In this document: piece by piece, positions 45,951 through 56,704 of the stretch | Numbering within the stretch: position 1 is the first letter of the stretch | How the letters are laid out: each line of letters begins with the position of its first letter | DNA from: Fallopia convolvulus | Lineage: Eukaryota; Streptophyta; Magnoliopsida; Caryophyllales; Polygonaceae | Length of the DNA stretch: 64,000 nucleotides | Direction of reading: 5' to 3' | Assembly: GCA_964016875.1 (NCBI GenBank) | Contig: OZ024735.1 | Location: 6,185,338-6,249,337, forward strand | Made by a program: the position numbers and the translations under genes | Notes under the pieces: generated by a model | The model's database searches: none | Told to the model about the DNA's origin: nothing | Seen by the model: only the letters and a program-made list of their open reading frames with translations

Positions 45951-48793
45951 TGTAATAACTGTGGTTTTTGAGGATATTTTTGAATTTTTCTCGGATATTC
46001 TTTTAACCTCTTTGTCCGTTTTAACGCTTAATCCAATATTTTTGTTGGAATTTAAATTCTAGAAAATTTGTTGGTGATATCCTAAAATCATAAAGAAATG
46101 ATTTTATGGATCGGTGTGAATTCTAGGAATTTTCAGTGGAAAAAGAATATTTATTGGATAAGCCGTCTTTTTAATTATGTACTGTAAAGGATTTAAAATA
46201 CGAAATGGAAGCCTTAAAAATTAAAGGTAGCAATATAAAATCATGAAAAATTGGTTTTATTGGTCTACATAATTTACGGGACGTTTTGTATTTAGTAAGT
46301 TTTTCCATCCGAGGTACATAATTTAACGCTTTAACGCGAGTCCCGTTCCGAGACGGGTTTGGTTTTATAAACCGCCTCTTTCTTTCTTAATTAGGAAGGA
46401 ACCGAGAGAGATTAGGATAGAATTGAGGCTGGTGCATTATCTATTCAGCCTCGTCAAAGTCTATTTTTTTTGTTTGAAAAGAATGTAAGGACGACGACGG
46501 ACTCGGTGAATTTTCACCGCCGGCAATCTTCTCTGCCCCCGTCCACCACTTCCGCCTCATCTCCTCCTTCTTCCTCTCGGTGCTTGGGTGTCGCTGCTGC
46601 TGCACCAAAGACCAGAACACAGTGAGTGAATCAAGGCGGAGCGACTGGCTTGGGAGAAAGAATTCACACCGCCGGCTAGCTTCTTGCCTCGCCGTACGTC
46701 ATCACCGGCGACCTCTAGCTTGTCCGACCACCACCCACCATGAGATCCGCCTTCGGGTAACGACCAGCCACCCTTGGGCTCGGGGATCGAGCCACTATCG
46801 AGCCAAACGAGCCATGGGCTCGAGTGAAGGTATATACGATCGAAATTAATTAGCGGGTTGGTTGCGGAGCCACCATAAGGGCCTTTCGGTTCCTCTTTGC
46901 TAATTAAATTTATTCTTTTTATAATCTTGACGTTGATACGGTCCCACAGGTTCAAACGGCTCGGGAAACGGACGTCCGGATCTTCAGTTATACGAATACA
47001 AGTTTCGACATCGATTGGCAGGTAAAGGACTTCGGATAATCACTCGGGATTCGTTGTTAATCCGTTTGATCCGAGATTTGGTCACCTTTAAGAACTTTTG
47101 CTAATGAACAATTTTTATTTAGAAAATTGTTTCAAAAGTGAAGCGGATAATTAGTTATAATTCCGCCAAGATGGCTCCTTAAAGCATGATAACTAAGGAT
47201 TTATTATATATCGATATTCGGAAATTAAATCGTTTATTGATTAGAAAGTTGTAGGAGTTGAGAATACAACTAATAAGTGTTTCTGTGAGCTCGTTGCTGA
47301 GAAATCCTTTGGTTATATTTGTCAGAAGGATGATAAAGATTATTGTTGAATTGCTAAGGACGTTGAGCACGCCTTCTAAGGCAAGTGGACGATTCTCTCT
47401 TGCGTTATTGTCATTAAATGAGGAATTGAATCCCATTTAATATTTGTGTTGGGAACAACTTAAAATATGATAGATTGTTATATTTGTTAGAAATAATGAC
47501 CATGTTGTTTATTCAGTTTTGCGGTAGAACTAGATTTAGGTCCGTTGTGGGTGACCTTGTATGATGTCTCACGTTGAGACATTGTTGTAGATTAAGGTAG
47601 TTTCAGGGAGGGGAACGTGGTTCCATATCCTCTCTTTAAAACAATATTACATTAGGAGGGGCCTAATCCTAATGGTGGGTCATGACACTTCCCCTGCTCT
47701 TCGTGTGAGAGGGGTGATGTGCACTCTAGCTAAGTGCAAGTTTGGCACGGTGCAGTGTAGACGACAGGGTAATAGGCCTCTCTGATCTCTACATCACCAT
47801 ATGCAAATCAAGGATCAAGGATAGCTTAAGTCATGTGATCTTGGTACAGGGTAGATGACCATGGATGAAATACTCCGATGATCTCTACAATACCAAAATA
47901 TTTCGGCAGTAGTTCGAGCCGATTATGAATCACCAACCTGTTTGTGAAAAGTTTTGAAAGTAATATAAGATAAGTGCGTTAGGCACATTAATATACCTGA
48001 ATGGTTCGTCCAGTCGGAAAGCCATTCTTGCTCCCGGTTATGAATGATTCTTAATCAAACTTTGATTAAGTCAATCTGATTAGTCGACGGAGGCTTTTCA
48101 AAATGTGATGTGATTCATATGAGTTCCCAACAATTGTTCATGTTTCCTAAAGGAACCACAAGCTGTGGTGTCCTATCTCTTGAATATGCATGTCTCCTTC
48201 TTATCTTCTATAAGACTGCTAACTGTTGGATCATAATCCGAGTCTAATCGGATTTGGATGCCAATATGCTTAGTTACAACCATAAGAACCAAGTTAGATT
48301 CTCCGTTTGCTTAGTCTTTCATTAGACTAACCTGCCCATCTTTTTTTCTTTTATATGGTCGGCTGGTTTTCACCGTTGTATGCGATACATCAGGTTCTTC
48401 TTGGAAGTTGATTCAAGAGGCGGATTCAGATGTTTGAAGCTCCAGAAGTTGAAGAAAGGTTTCCAATGGCTATACTTGAGTGAAGATCATGGTTGAACTA
48501 CTTCAAAGTGAAGCTGAGTTTCAGAAATAAGAACTTAAGGAAGACCGGATGAAGATTTTGTTTAAATAGAAGGTTGTTCTATTTAATTACTAATTCTTTT
48601 TAAGTTAAGGTTTGTATAAGACATTTTATTCTCTTTTCCGCTGTAAAGTTTTACTTAATTTTGTTAGGTTTTAAATGGTTTCATTTACCTTGTTCTAGTA
48701 AGTTCTGTCAGGTTAAAGCCTTGGGTATCTTCGGTTTAGTTCTAATCGGGATTACTAGCGGTAATATCTCCAGGGTAGGAAGGGGGTGTTACA
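45951..48793 (+). repeat. 3' LTR (2843 bp)
   Basis: TGTAATAACTGTGG to GGGGGTGTTACA, collinear with the 5' LTR. Small differences include the absence of about 14 bp near 47460. Confidence 0.9.
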
Positions 48794-48894
48794 AGTAGAT
48801 TAAACTATTTTATTTTATTAGGACTTACATTTGCTGCTCATGAACACAAATGATGATTAGTTTTGCACAACCTTTTTCTTTTCTTAATTTCTAG

Positions 48895-49593
48895 GTAGAA
48901 ACACCAATGATGCACACAATTCCTGGTGGTGTAGCTGCTCGTGTGTTTGTATCTGATCACAACGAACTTAATATGAGACTATTCATGGGAATAGTGCCAG
49001 AGCTTCATTGTTAGTAGCTTGTAGTTGGTGGATTCAACAGAGACTATGAAATCGGAAAGCAATTCAAAAATGAGGGAATTGATCAGACTCACAATCTTGA
49101 GTTTATAAAATATGAGTTCTATATGACCTTTGCAAACTATGATGATTCGATGAAGATAACTGAGGATATGCTAATTGGTAAGCTTTCTTCTTCTATTCCC
49201 TCCATGTATTTTTTTTAAATTCCTGGGACTTTTTGTCTAAAAGGTTATTCTGAACAAAAATGGTGAAGGAACTCACATTATTAAATATCGCATGAATGGA
49301 CTGGACAAGGATCTGATTGAGATTGATTTCCCCCCTCCTTTTAGGTTTGAAAGTTGTATTTATCGGATTTCTTCTTTCCGTTACATTCTTATGAAGATGT
49401 GAAACCTTCATTTTCTTTGACATTTTAACCTTTCAGAAGGATTGACATGATTGAGGAGTTAGAGAATATGGCCAACCTAAACATGAAGTATTTAGCGAGT
49501 GAGGAAGCCAACAAATTAATATCTAATTGATGTTGTGCAAAGTTTGATCTCAAGTGTCCTCCAACACAAAAAACAACAGGACTGCTAGATAAA
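48895..49593 (+). pseudogene. Captured lysyl-tRNA synthetase fragment (three exons with introns)
   Basis: Exon a (48895-49177) gives 'VETPMMHTIPGGVAARVF', then 'MGIVPELH', two stops, and 'LVVGGFNRDYEIGKQFKNEG', then 'TFANYDDSMKITEDML'. Exon b (49244-49344) gives 'YRMNGLDKDLIEIDFPPPF'. Exon c (49437-49593) gives 'RIDMIEELENMANLNMKYLA' and 'AKFDLKCPP'. Order and spacing match the class II catalytic core of plant cytosolic lysyl-tRNA synthetase, including the stretch around motif 2; the motif-2 Arg of FRNE reads Lys (FKNE). Splice sites AG/GT are kept at each border. The tRNA-binding N-terminus and motif 3 are absent. It is a genomic DNA capture and not functional. Confidence 0.85.
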
Positions 49594-50571
49594 GTAAGTA
49601 AACTTGTACAAATAATGAAAGAAAATCCTTGTGAATTTATTTCTCATATATATATACATATAGAAGATTATGCTTTGTTAGTACTATACTACTATTCTGG
49701 TGTACCTATATTGGACTTGGTAGCATTTAGTTCATTTTTATTCACTGCGAAGAGCTATAAATTGCTATTGAATCCTCCTCGTTTGTTTGGAACAAGGAAA
49801 TTACCTAATTTGTTGAAGGTGGTCGCCAATTCGTTGAATAGCAGGATTAAAAGACAGAAGAAGAAGCCAATTCGTTGAAGGCGTAAAGGAGGTTGGCTGC
49901 TTATTTAGTTATCAAGAATGAATTCGTTATTTGTACATTCAGTTGCCTAGCCTTCAAAATGGATAAGTAATATTCTTTGCACTTTGGAAATGAATTACTG
50001 TGTGGCTTTTTTGTAGGAAATGGACAAGTGAATGGATAGGTTCCCTTCCTTGTTTGTTCTATTTTTGTTTTTTCTGTTTGATTAGGTGAATAGATTGTTT
50101 TGTTAGAACGAGGGGCCAACTTGCTAGAATTAGATGTCTCATTTTACTACTTAAGGTTACTATGATGCGTCCTTTTAGTTTCGTCTTTCTGGATGGTGTG
50201 GTTCAGCTTGGCCGAGTTGTGTTTGAATCTTATCTACATGACAGTCTTAAGGGAGAGAATGAATAACAAAAGTTCAAATTTTTAAGTCAATTTATAAGCC
50301 AAACTATGCAAGAGAATCCCTGTACAACCAGGCACAAACATTTTTAATGAAAGGTTTAAAAAAAACTCAAAATCTCAACAACTTCGGCTTAGAAAAAATG
50401 GTGGCTAAGGACATTACTTGTTTTTGTGCATTTGTACAAATTGTGAATCTGCCAGCTAACATTGATTATGTTGTTTCTTTGGATAAAGTGCATTATATTT
50501 TGTTATTTGCCCGTTTTAGTAGAATGTGTTTTTGTTCCAATACTTAAATTCATTAGTGGATTCTATTCGGG
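49594..50571 (+). other. Intron-like and unassigned DNA between two captured gene fragments
   Basis: It follows the donor GTAAGTAAAC of the synthetase fragment. A short stretch near 50170-50270 ('FVFLDGVVQLGRVVFESYLH') stays open and may be part of another fragment; I do not recognise it. The rest lacks coding signal. Confidence 0.35.
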
Positions 50572-50892
50572 AATGAATGATGTAGAAAGACTTATAGGAA
50601 CCTTTCATGATAATAGACTGAACTTCGAATACTCCACGCTTGAGAAGGAAATGAGATCTTTTGCTAAAGCAAACTAGCTCGGGCAAGGCTGTTTTGGAGC
50701 TGTATATAAGGTCATCCGTTTAAAAAATGCACTTTTTCTATGAACATTGCTGCTTTGAATTTCATTTCAGCTTAAAAATCTTTGGGTTAGCCTAGCTTTT
50801 GAGATGACCTTCTAGCTTTTGAGATGGTCAAAAATTCTGATTTGGTCCCCTCTCCTCTATAGGGAGCTCTGCTTGATGGTAGAGAAATTTCT

Positions 50893-50908
50893 GTTAAGAG
50901 ACCTTTCT
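50893..50908. repeat. Target site duplication of LINE C, left copy
   Basis: GTTAAGAGACCTTTCT; the identical 16 bp are at 52178-52193. Confidence 0.95.
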
Positions 50909-52177
50909 TTTTTTCTTTTTTTTTTTTTTTTGATAAGGAAAGGGGTTAGGGGAACCACTAGTAGGCTAGTAGTCGCCCTAGAGCATCCTGTTGGATGAGG
51001 GTCAACAAACCCGGATCAACTGCGAGTGGGATGGTGGAGACACGACGGAAGGAACCAGTGATGAAGTCCGCCACAGAATTGCACTCCCGAAAGACATGAG
51101 AGATACTCCAATCCTGGAAGTGGGCCAACAAGCAATGGATGTCCGCACGCAACAACTCAATTTCCCACGGGCATCGCCAGTCGACAAGAACGGCCTTGAC
51201 CAGCTGAACATTATCGCCTTCAATCTGAATCCGGGGAAAGCCATGACGAATGGCTTCGAGAAGTCCCTGGCGTAAGGCGATAGTCTCAGATATCAGGATA
51301 GACTGCGGACCGATCAGTCCTCCGTCAAAAGAAATGGGGGAGCCAGCGGAGTCCCTGAGAATGAACCCGAACGAGGCTACACCATCTGCACACATAGCAC
51401 CATCAAAATTAAGTTTAATGTAATCTCTCTTGGGTTTTTCCCATTTAGCGCATTTTCTTCTTGCTTTTTCGCGCCTTTTAGCAGTGTGGGAACCTGGAGG
51501 ATCGGGTGCTCCTGCGAGATTCCAGTCTTTGATTTGTTTTTGGGTAAATTCGCTTATGTTACTTCCGTTGTTTAGGTTTGTTCCGTTGTTATTGTCAAAA
51601 ACTTTCTTATTTCTGGCGTACCAAAGGCACCACCAGGTGTGGATGAGGAGTTCCAATTCTTCCTTATTTGTTATTGCCCTGATTTCATCCAGGACCTGGT
51701 GTGGTTTTTTATCGTTTGGAGAGATTTGGTCGATGATCCTACGTAATTTAGGTTTTATGGAATTGAGAGTTTCCTTTGTGAGGAGGCATGAGAGTAGAAG
51801 GTGGTTTGTGTCTTCGACCTGGTTGTTACATGATATACAGCCTTGGGGTACCGGTATGTGGTTGGCAGCAAGCCTCGATTTGGTTGGAAGCCCATTTCGT
51901 GCCACCTTCCATAGGAAGTTTTTCATTTTGGGAGGGATGTTAAGTTTGTTAATCCATTCTAGGTTAACTTTGGGTTCGCTTTTAGCAAGGTTGATCCATT
52001 GCATGGTTGAGTGGGTAGAGTACCAACCATTTTTACTCGGTTGCCAATATAGCCTGTCTTGGATTTTGTTGATCGGGTTAATAATTTTGGAAATGTTTTC
52101 AAGATCCTCGGGTTTGACTACCTCCCTCCATGTATCAATGTTCCATGAGTTGTCCTCTTGGAGGTACGCATCAACAC
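50909..52177 (-). mobile_element. LINE C: 5'-truncated L1-type insertion with 16-bp duplication
   Basis: A T-rich tail (50909-50931) represents the poly-A end on the minus strand, followed by the 3' untranslated stretch shared with LINE B. The 5' end is truncated in the middle of ORF2 at 52177. The exact 16-bp duplication on both sides marks the target site inside the kinase exon. The long uninterrupted frame and exact duplication point to a recent event. It shares its family with LINE B. Confidence 0.95.
50958..52173 (-). CDS. LINE C ORF2 C-terminal fragment: zinc-binding domain and RNase H, open
   Basis: The frame is open from the truncation point to a stop at 50958, about 400 residues. 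It includes 'KNGWYSTHSTMQW' and the zf-RVT-like 'IPPKMKNFLWKVARNGLPTK' followed by 'CISCNNQVEDTNHLLLSC'. An RVT_3-type RNase H follows, with likely catalytic residues in 'LNFDGAMCADG' (Asp), 'SETIALRQGLLEAI' (Glu), 'IEGDNVQLVKA' (Asp) and 'ECNSVADF' (Asp). Endonuclease and RT are missing through 5' truncation, so there is no natural start. It can be expressed only if read from flanking sequence. The intact frame is useful as the reference for the broken LINE B copy. Confidence 0.85.
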
Positions 52178-52193
52178 GTTAAGAGACCTTTCT
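52178..52193. repeat. Target site duplication of LINE C, right copy
   Basis: GTTAAGAGACCTTTCT, identical to 50893-50908. After this point the kinase exon reading continues for a few codons. Confidence 0.95.
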
Positions 52194-52441
52194 ATTCTCG
52201 AAGGATGGCATGCTATTGCTATATATTGTTTTATCACTATATAGTTTATGAATATCAATTTTCTTAGTGGCTTTATTTTTTTCTTTGGTTAAAAGCAACT
52301 CTACCTGATGTAATGTCTGATTATGATTATGTCAATGTTAGATTCTTCTCACATATTTTGAGAATGATGTATTTACGTATTATACCAATGGGATCTTTCT
52401 TTCATTTTAAGTTCAATAATTTAGTATAATTTAAATTTAAT

Positions 52442-52472
52442 CCTCGCGCGTAGTGCGAGGCACTTACCTAGT
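52442..52472 (+). other. Helitron-like 3' terminus
   Basis: Hairpin CCTCGCGCGTAGTGCGAGG, then CACTTAC, then CTAGT. This matches the Helitron 3' end rule (short GC-rich hairpin followed by CTRRT). It lies downstream of the synthetase and kinase fragments, as expected for a Helitron that captured them. The base after CTAGT is A, not the expected T, which lowers confidence or reflects later change. Confidence 0.6.
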
Positions 52473-52871
52473 ATAAATATATAGGGGAGGTTTTGGTAGA
52501 AAGCTAATTGTAGTAGAAAGTGAGTGTGATTTTGAGGCGTTGGATTAAAGAGAATTGATAGTGAGATTTGATGGTACATATTAATTAAAATAAGGTGAGA
52601 AATACATGGGTGATTATGAAAAGATCATGGAACCTACTTTCCATAAAAATAGGATCATGGTTAATTTATTAATATTACGAAAAAGAATAAATAGATATAT
52701 GGATATTAATACAATTTTTATTTTCTCTTTCTTATTTCTTTAATTAATTATCACTGACACAATTTTAATATTGACTCTCTCTCTTGATTTTAAAAATTAA
52801 TTAATATTAACGTATTTTTTATCTCTATTTTCGTTGTTTTCTAAAATAATATCAACGTGATAATTAATGAA

Positions 52872-54915
52872 GAGAAAGAGTCCTGTTCGAATGGGCGCCT
52901 GTGTGAGAACAAGAATAAATCTCGCTCGTTCATTCCAAAAAATCAACGTCTCTGATTAAACATTCATTAAAAAGGATAAAATACGGCACGAACGAATTTT
53001 TCCCATATTATTCGCGTATTTTTCAATAAAATACGGCACGGATGAATTTTTCCTGTATTATTCACGAATTTTTCGAAAAATACGTTTTTATGAGACGCGC
53101 TCAATTTGTTCATCAAAACTAGCTATTTGTTCATCAATATTCACCAATTGTTCATCAATACTAATTAATTCTGCATCGAGTTTTTGATAACATTGTTCAT
53201 CAATTTCAAACTTTTCTAATTTTATTTTTTAACCTTATCTATGTGTATGAATACAATATTATTTAGTTTTTGATGCACATATAATTATTTTCAAACCAAA
53301 AATGGTGTTCTGATTGCTAAAGATAAGGTCATTATGATACTTCCAAGTTGTCTACAACATATATATAAGCAAATGTTGAACCCCAATGGTCTTCTTATTT
53401 CAAGTTTAATAATTGATGTCAAACATCTGTTTATGACTCCTAATGACGTCGAGGAAAAGCTAAAGATATCATTTGACGGACCAAACTCGAACCAAGAAGA
53501 TACAAGATGCAACTTATGCTCTTCTAGATCATTTAGGAGCCATGACTGATCAAGCTTCACAACCTCCATGGATTATCATGCTTATACATCAAGTTTAGAC
53601 AAACCCGAGCCTGTATCAATAGGTCTCAATGCCCATATTTGTTCATGGATATACTTCTATTTGTTCATTGATATACCCATATTTGTTCATTGATATACTC
53701 CTATTTTTTCATTGATATAACCTTGTTTGTTCATTGATATACCCTATTTGTTCATGGATATAATCATATTTGTTCATTGATATAACTTTTTTGTGTTTAT
53801 TGATATAACTTTTGTTTGTCCATTGTTTGTTCATTGATATACCCTATTTGTTCATGGATATACCCTTATTTGTTCATTGATATAACCTTTTTTGTTCATT
53901 GATATAAGCTTGTTTGTCCATTGTTTGTTCATTGATATTCCCTATTTGTTCATGAATATACCGCTATTTGTTCATTGATATAACCTTGTTTGTTCATCAT
54001 TATACCCTTATTTGTGAATTGAAATAAACTTATGTTTATGTGTCAATACCATCAATTTGTACATTTAGGACTATCTACACAATTTCCATGTCTACCTATA
54101 TGAGCACAACAAATGAAATGTATCGTACATAAATAAGATTAGGTTGATATAGAAGCTTGAATGCAAAGGATAATAGATAAAGTATCTGACTTTGTAATAA
54201 TATGATGTATGATAAAAGAACAAGCCAACTTTAAACCGAATAGGAGTGCTTGTGGCCTTATTTAGCTATGTTTGGAGCTCAAGAATTAGCCACATGTTTC
54301 ACAGTAGCAACAATGACAAAGACAAAGGAGTCAAACAAGACAATACCAAGACCGACATCAAAACAATTAGTTTTGTCTCACATATGACTAATAATGATGC
54401 ACACACATATATTAATGCATACAATTTTGATAAACATTCATCCATTTTTTATATACAAAGAATAGGTATTTGATGCACAAACAATAGTTCATTTATCCAC
54501 AAAATCACAGTGTTGATGAACAAAATCACAGTGTCCTATTTTCGTTTTTTATGAACAAAATCACAATGTTGATGAACATATTGCATACAATTTTGATACA
54601 CATTTGTCCATTTTTTATGTACAATCAATAGATTTTTGATGCACGGACAATAGTTTATTTATGCACAAAAAAGCACGGTTTTGATGAACAAAATCATAGT
54701 GTTGATGAACAAATCCACAATATTGATGAACAATCTGGGCGCTCATCCTATTTCCTTTTTTTTCAAAAATACGCGAATAATTCGCCAATAATTCATCCGT
54801 GCCGTTTTTCCCCTTTTTAACTGAAATGATCAGCGCCTTTGATTTTTCTTCATCCAACGGCTCTTGTTCTTTATTATTTCGCACATGAGCGCTCATTCGC
54901 ACTTGAACCGGACTC
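52872..54915. mobile_element. Nested MULE-like element with 9-bp target duplication
   Basis: ATTAATGAA is present at 52863-52871 and 54916-54924, the 9-bp duplication usual for Mutator-like elements. The ends are GAGAAAGAGTCCTGTTCG and, on the minus strand, GAGTCCGGTTCAAGTGC. Long inverted repeats of about 180-200 bp contain GGGCGC, TTAAAAAGG and ATACGGCACGRAYGAATT on both sides. No transposase is visible. The interior holds a TTCATTGATATA minisatellite. Confidence 0.8.
53630..54020 (+). repeat. TTTGTTCATTGATATAMCC minisatellite
   Basis: About 16-18 degenerate copies of a 21-24-bp unit such as ATTTGTTCATTGATATACCC. Related half units occur at 53100-53200 (TTTGTTCATCAA) and in inverse form near 54500-54740 (TTGATGAACAAA). 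Confidence 0.85.
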
Positions 54916-54939
54916 ATTAATGAATATACATTATCGCAG

Positions 54940-55550
54940 TGTGCCCAATGAATACTAATGTGATCAACAATGAATATGTATTTGCATTACGATGAATATT
55001 ATTAAAATGAGCACTTGTACACTTTTTAAAATTTTATAAATGAATTTATGTATTAAAATAAAAATGAATATATCCATTTTTGAATGAATACATACTAAAA
55101 TGAAGACGAATATCATCATTCAACTACATGAATATTATGAGTTTGTCATCACCAAATTACATAAAATGATGATGAATATCACCACTAATTACATGAATAT
55201 CATCACCCATTACATTAAAATGATAAGAATACCACCATTCAATTATATGAATATCATCAACTAATACGGTGAATATGGTTGCCCAATTATATGAATATCA
55301 CCAGTTAATATGGTGAATATGATCACCTAGTTACATGACTATCACTAGATATTATGTTGAATATGACCACCTAATTAAATGAATATCATTGACAAATATG
55401 GCGAATATGACCATCCAATTACGTAACCCAGTAATAGGAATATCACTGGCAAATACAATGAATATGGCCACCGAGTTATAGGAATATCATCGGCAAATAC
55501 GATGAATATGGTCACCTAGTTACATGAATATCACTAATGGTTGATAACTA
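54940..55550 (+). repeat. ATGAATATCA / ATCACC tandem-like repeats
   Basis: About 15-20 degenerate units contain ATGAATATCATCACC, AATTACATGAATATCA and GGTGAATATGRCCACC. They lie between the nested element and the right arm of the outer element. Confidence 0.75.
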
Positions 55551-56480
55551 TTTGAGATTGATGGGGAACTCGAACAACGAACCGGTGACGATCTTGAAAC
55601 CATTACTAGACAATCTTTCTTCAGATTTCGCCCTTGATTTTTTTTCCGAACTTCTTCCTTCAACATAACTAACTAAAAGATAAGCAACTTATTTGCAAAA
55701 TAGCTATACATACAAATTCCAAAAGTCACGCAAATAATGAATTAGGGGAGTTTAAATAGCTAACTTGTTTGTAAATACTTAGAATAAATATGCATCAATT
55801 ATATACTGAAATGCCTCATACATGGATCACATGTGTAATTTGCCTGCTAGAAGTTGACATTTTCCTTCATTAATAATGAATTAGGGGAGTATAAAAAAGG
55901 ATTATTAATTACCAACAAAAGTAACGCAAACCATATGCATACAAATAAATACAACCCTACTATTATCACTAAATACATGAGTCACGCAAACCAAATATTG
56001 TCAACAAAAGTTAACATGTCATCACAATATGAACAAAAAAATCCTAATATTATCAATAGGCCACCATATGCAACCAAATTTTGACCAAAACTTTACAACC
56101 TCTCATTGAAAAGAAGCACAAATAAAAAAATGAAATAGTTGGTGAATAATTAACCTGGAAAGCAATAAAAATAATTGAACCAGCAACTAATACAACAAAT
56201 TTTCCAAACTAAAAACGGAATCAGTGAAACAGAAACCAAATTCATATGAACTTTTCAATTCCGTCCACCTCGTAGCAATATCTTACCCCTTGAAATTTCA
56301 CTATCGCAAGATAATTTTTTAATCAATCACGTTAACGCATAGAAGAAGAGAGAAGATTGGTCCCAATTTCTTCCATATTTGATGTTGCGAATACAGACTT
56401 TTTTTGGAGAGAGAAAAAAGAGAAAATGAAAGAGATTTTTACTGAACGATATAATGATATGGAGAGAGTGTTAAATAAAT
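55551..56480. other. Unassigned AT-rich stretch
   Basis: A short stretch of repeats is visible (TAATGAATTAGGGGAGT at about 55737 and 55869; AGTCACGCAAA at about 55724 and 55979). No gene with a recognisable domain. Confidence 0.3.
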
Positions 56481-56704
56481 ATGAGAGTTAATTATGGAAA
56501 TAGTAGATTTCGTATCCCACAAATCTAGATTTTGGGGATAATCAAGTGCAACACAAATTGAGTGAAATTGTGCACCTATTTTAATTAAATCTGGAGCGTT
56601 AAAATCTTACAATCTAATGGCCTATAATCACCCTCATTTTTCACCTTAAAGACCTTTCTACCAGATCTTAATACTATATATATGTGTATATATATATGTA
56701 TATA

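Larger units (their letters stand above)
37628..48793 (+). mobile_element. 11.2-kb Ty3/gypsy element with long LTRs and decayed interior
   Basis: LTRs at 37628-40484 and 45951-48793 are collinear and very similar by eye. Target duplication AGTAG is present on both sides (37623-37627 and 48794-48798). The primer site TGGTATCAGAGC is at 40489-40500 and the polypurine tract just before 45951. The interior encodes only a decayed integrase region; gag and RT are not recognisable. It sits in an intron of the captured lysyl-tRNA synthetase fragment, because the sequence right of it runs directly into an intron acceptor and exon at 48895. Confidence 0.9.
50572..52212 (+). pseudogene. Captured cysteine-rich receptor-like kinase fragment, split by a LINE
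   Basis: Exon 1 (about 50572-50710) gives 'DVERLIGTFHDNRLNFEYST', then 'LEKEMRSFAKAN', a stop, and 'LGQGCFGAVYK', with a donor GTCATCC. After an intron ending CTCTATAG, exon 2 (50863-50908 and 52178 onward) gives 'ALLDGREISVKRPF'. This is the juxtamembrane segment, the glycine-rich ATP loop (LGQGGFG in the family) and the strand with the ATP-binding Lys (VKR) of CRK-type (DUF26) kinases, most like the CRK2/CRK3 group. The remaining kinase domain is missing. The in-frame stop and a LINE in exon 2 confirm decay. Confidence 0.75.
52484..56670. mobile_element. Outer inverted-repeat (MULE-like) element
   Basis: The left end GGGGAGGTTTTGGTAGAAAG with AGTGTGATTTTGAGGCGTTG is mirrored at the right end, which on the minus strand reads ATCTGGTAGAAAGGTC and later GAGGGTGATTATAGGCCATT. 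The inverted repeats span roughly 80-100 bp. The exact termini and target duplication are not resolved because both flanks are TA-rich. It contains a smaller nested element at 52872-54915. Confidence 0.5.

Noticed and set aside
50572..50908. A working receptor kinase gene
   Set aside because: A stop lies just before the glycine loop, most of the kinase domain is missing, and a LINE interrupts exon 2.
51430..52182. 250-residue plus-strand ORF opposite LINE C
   Set aside because: It is the antisense shadow of the intact LINE ORF2 frame.
52872..54915. The inverted arms as part of a Helitron
   Set aside because: A 9-bp duplication and long inverted repeats fit a Mutator-like element; Helitrons have neither.
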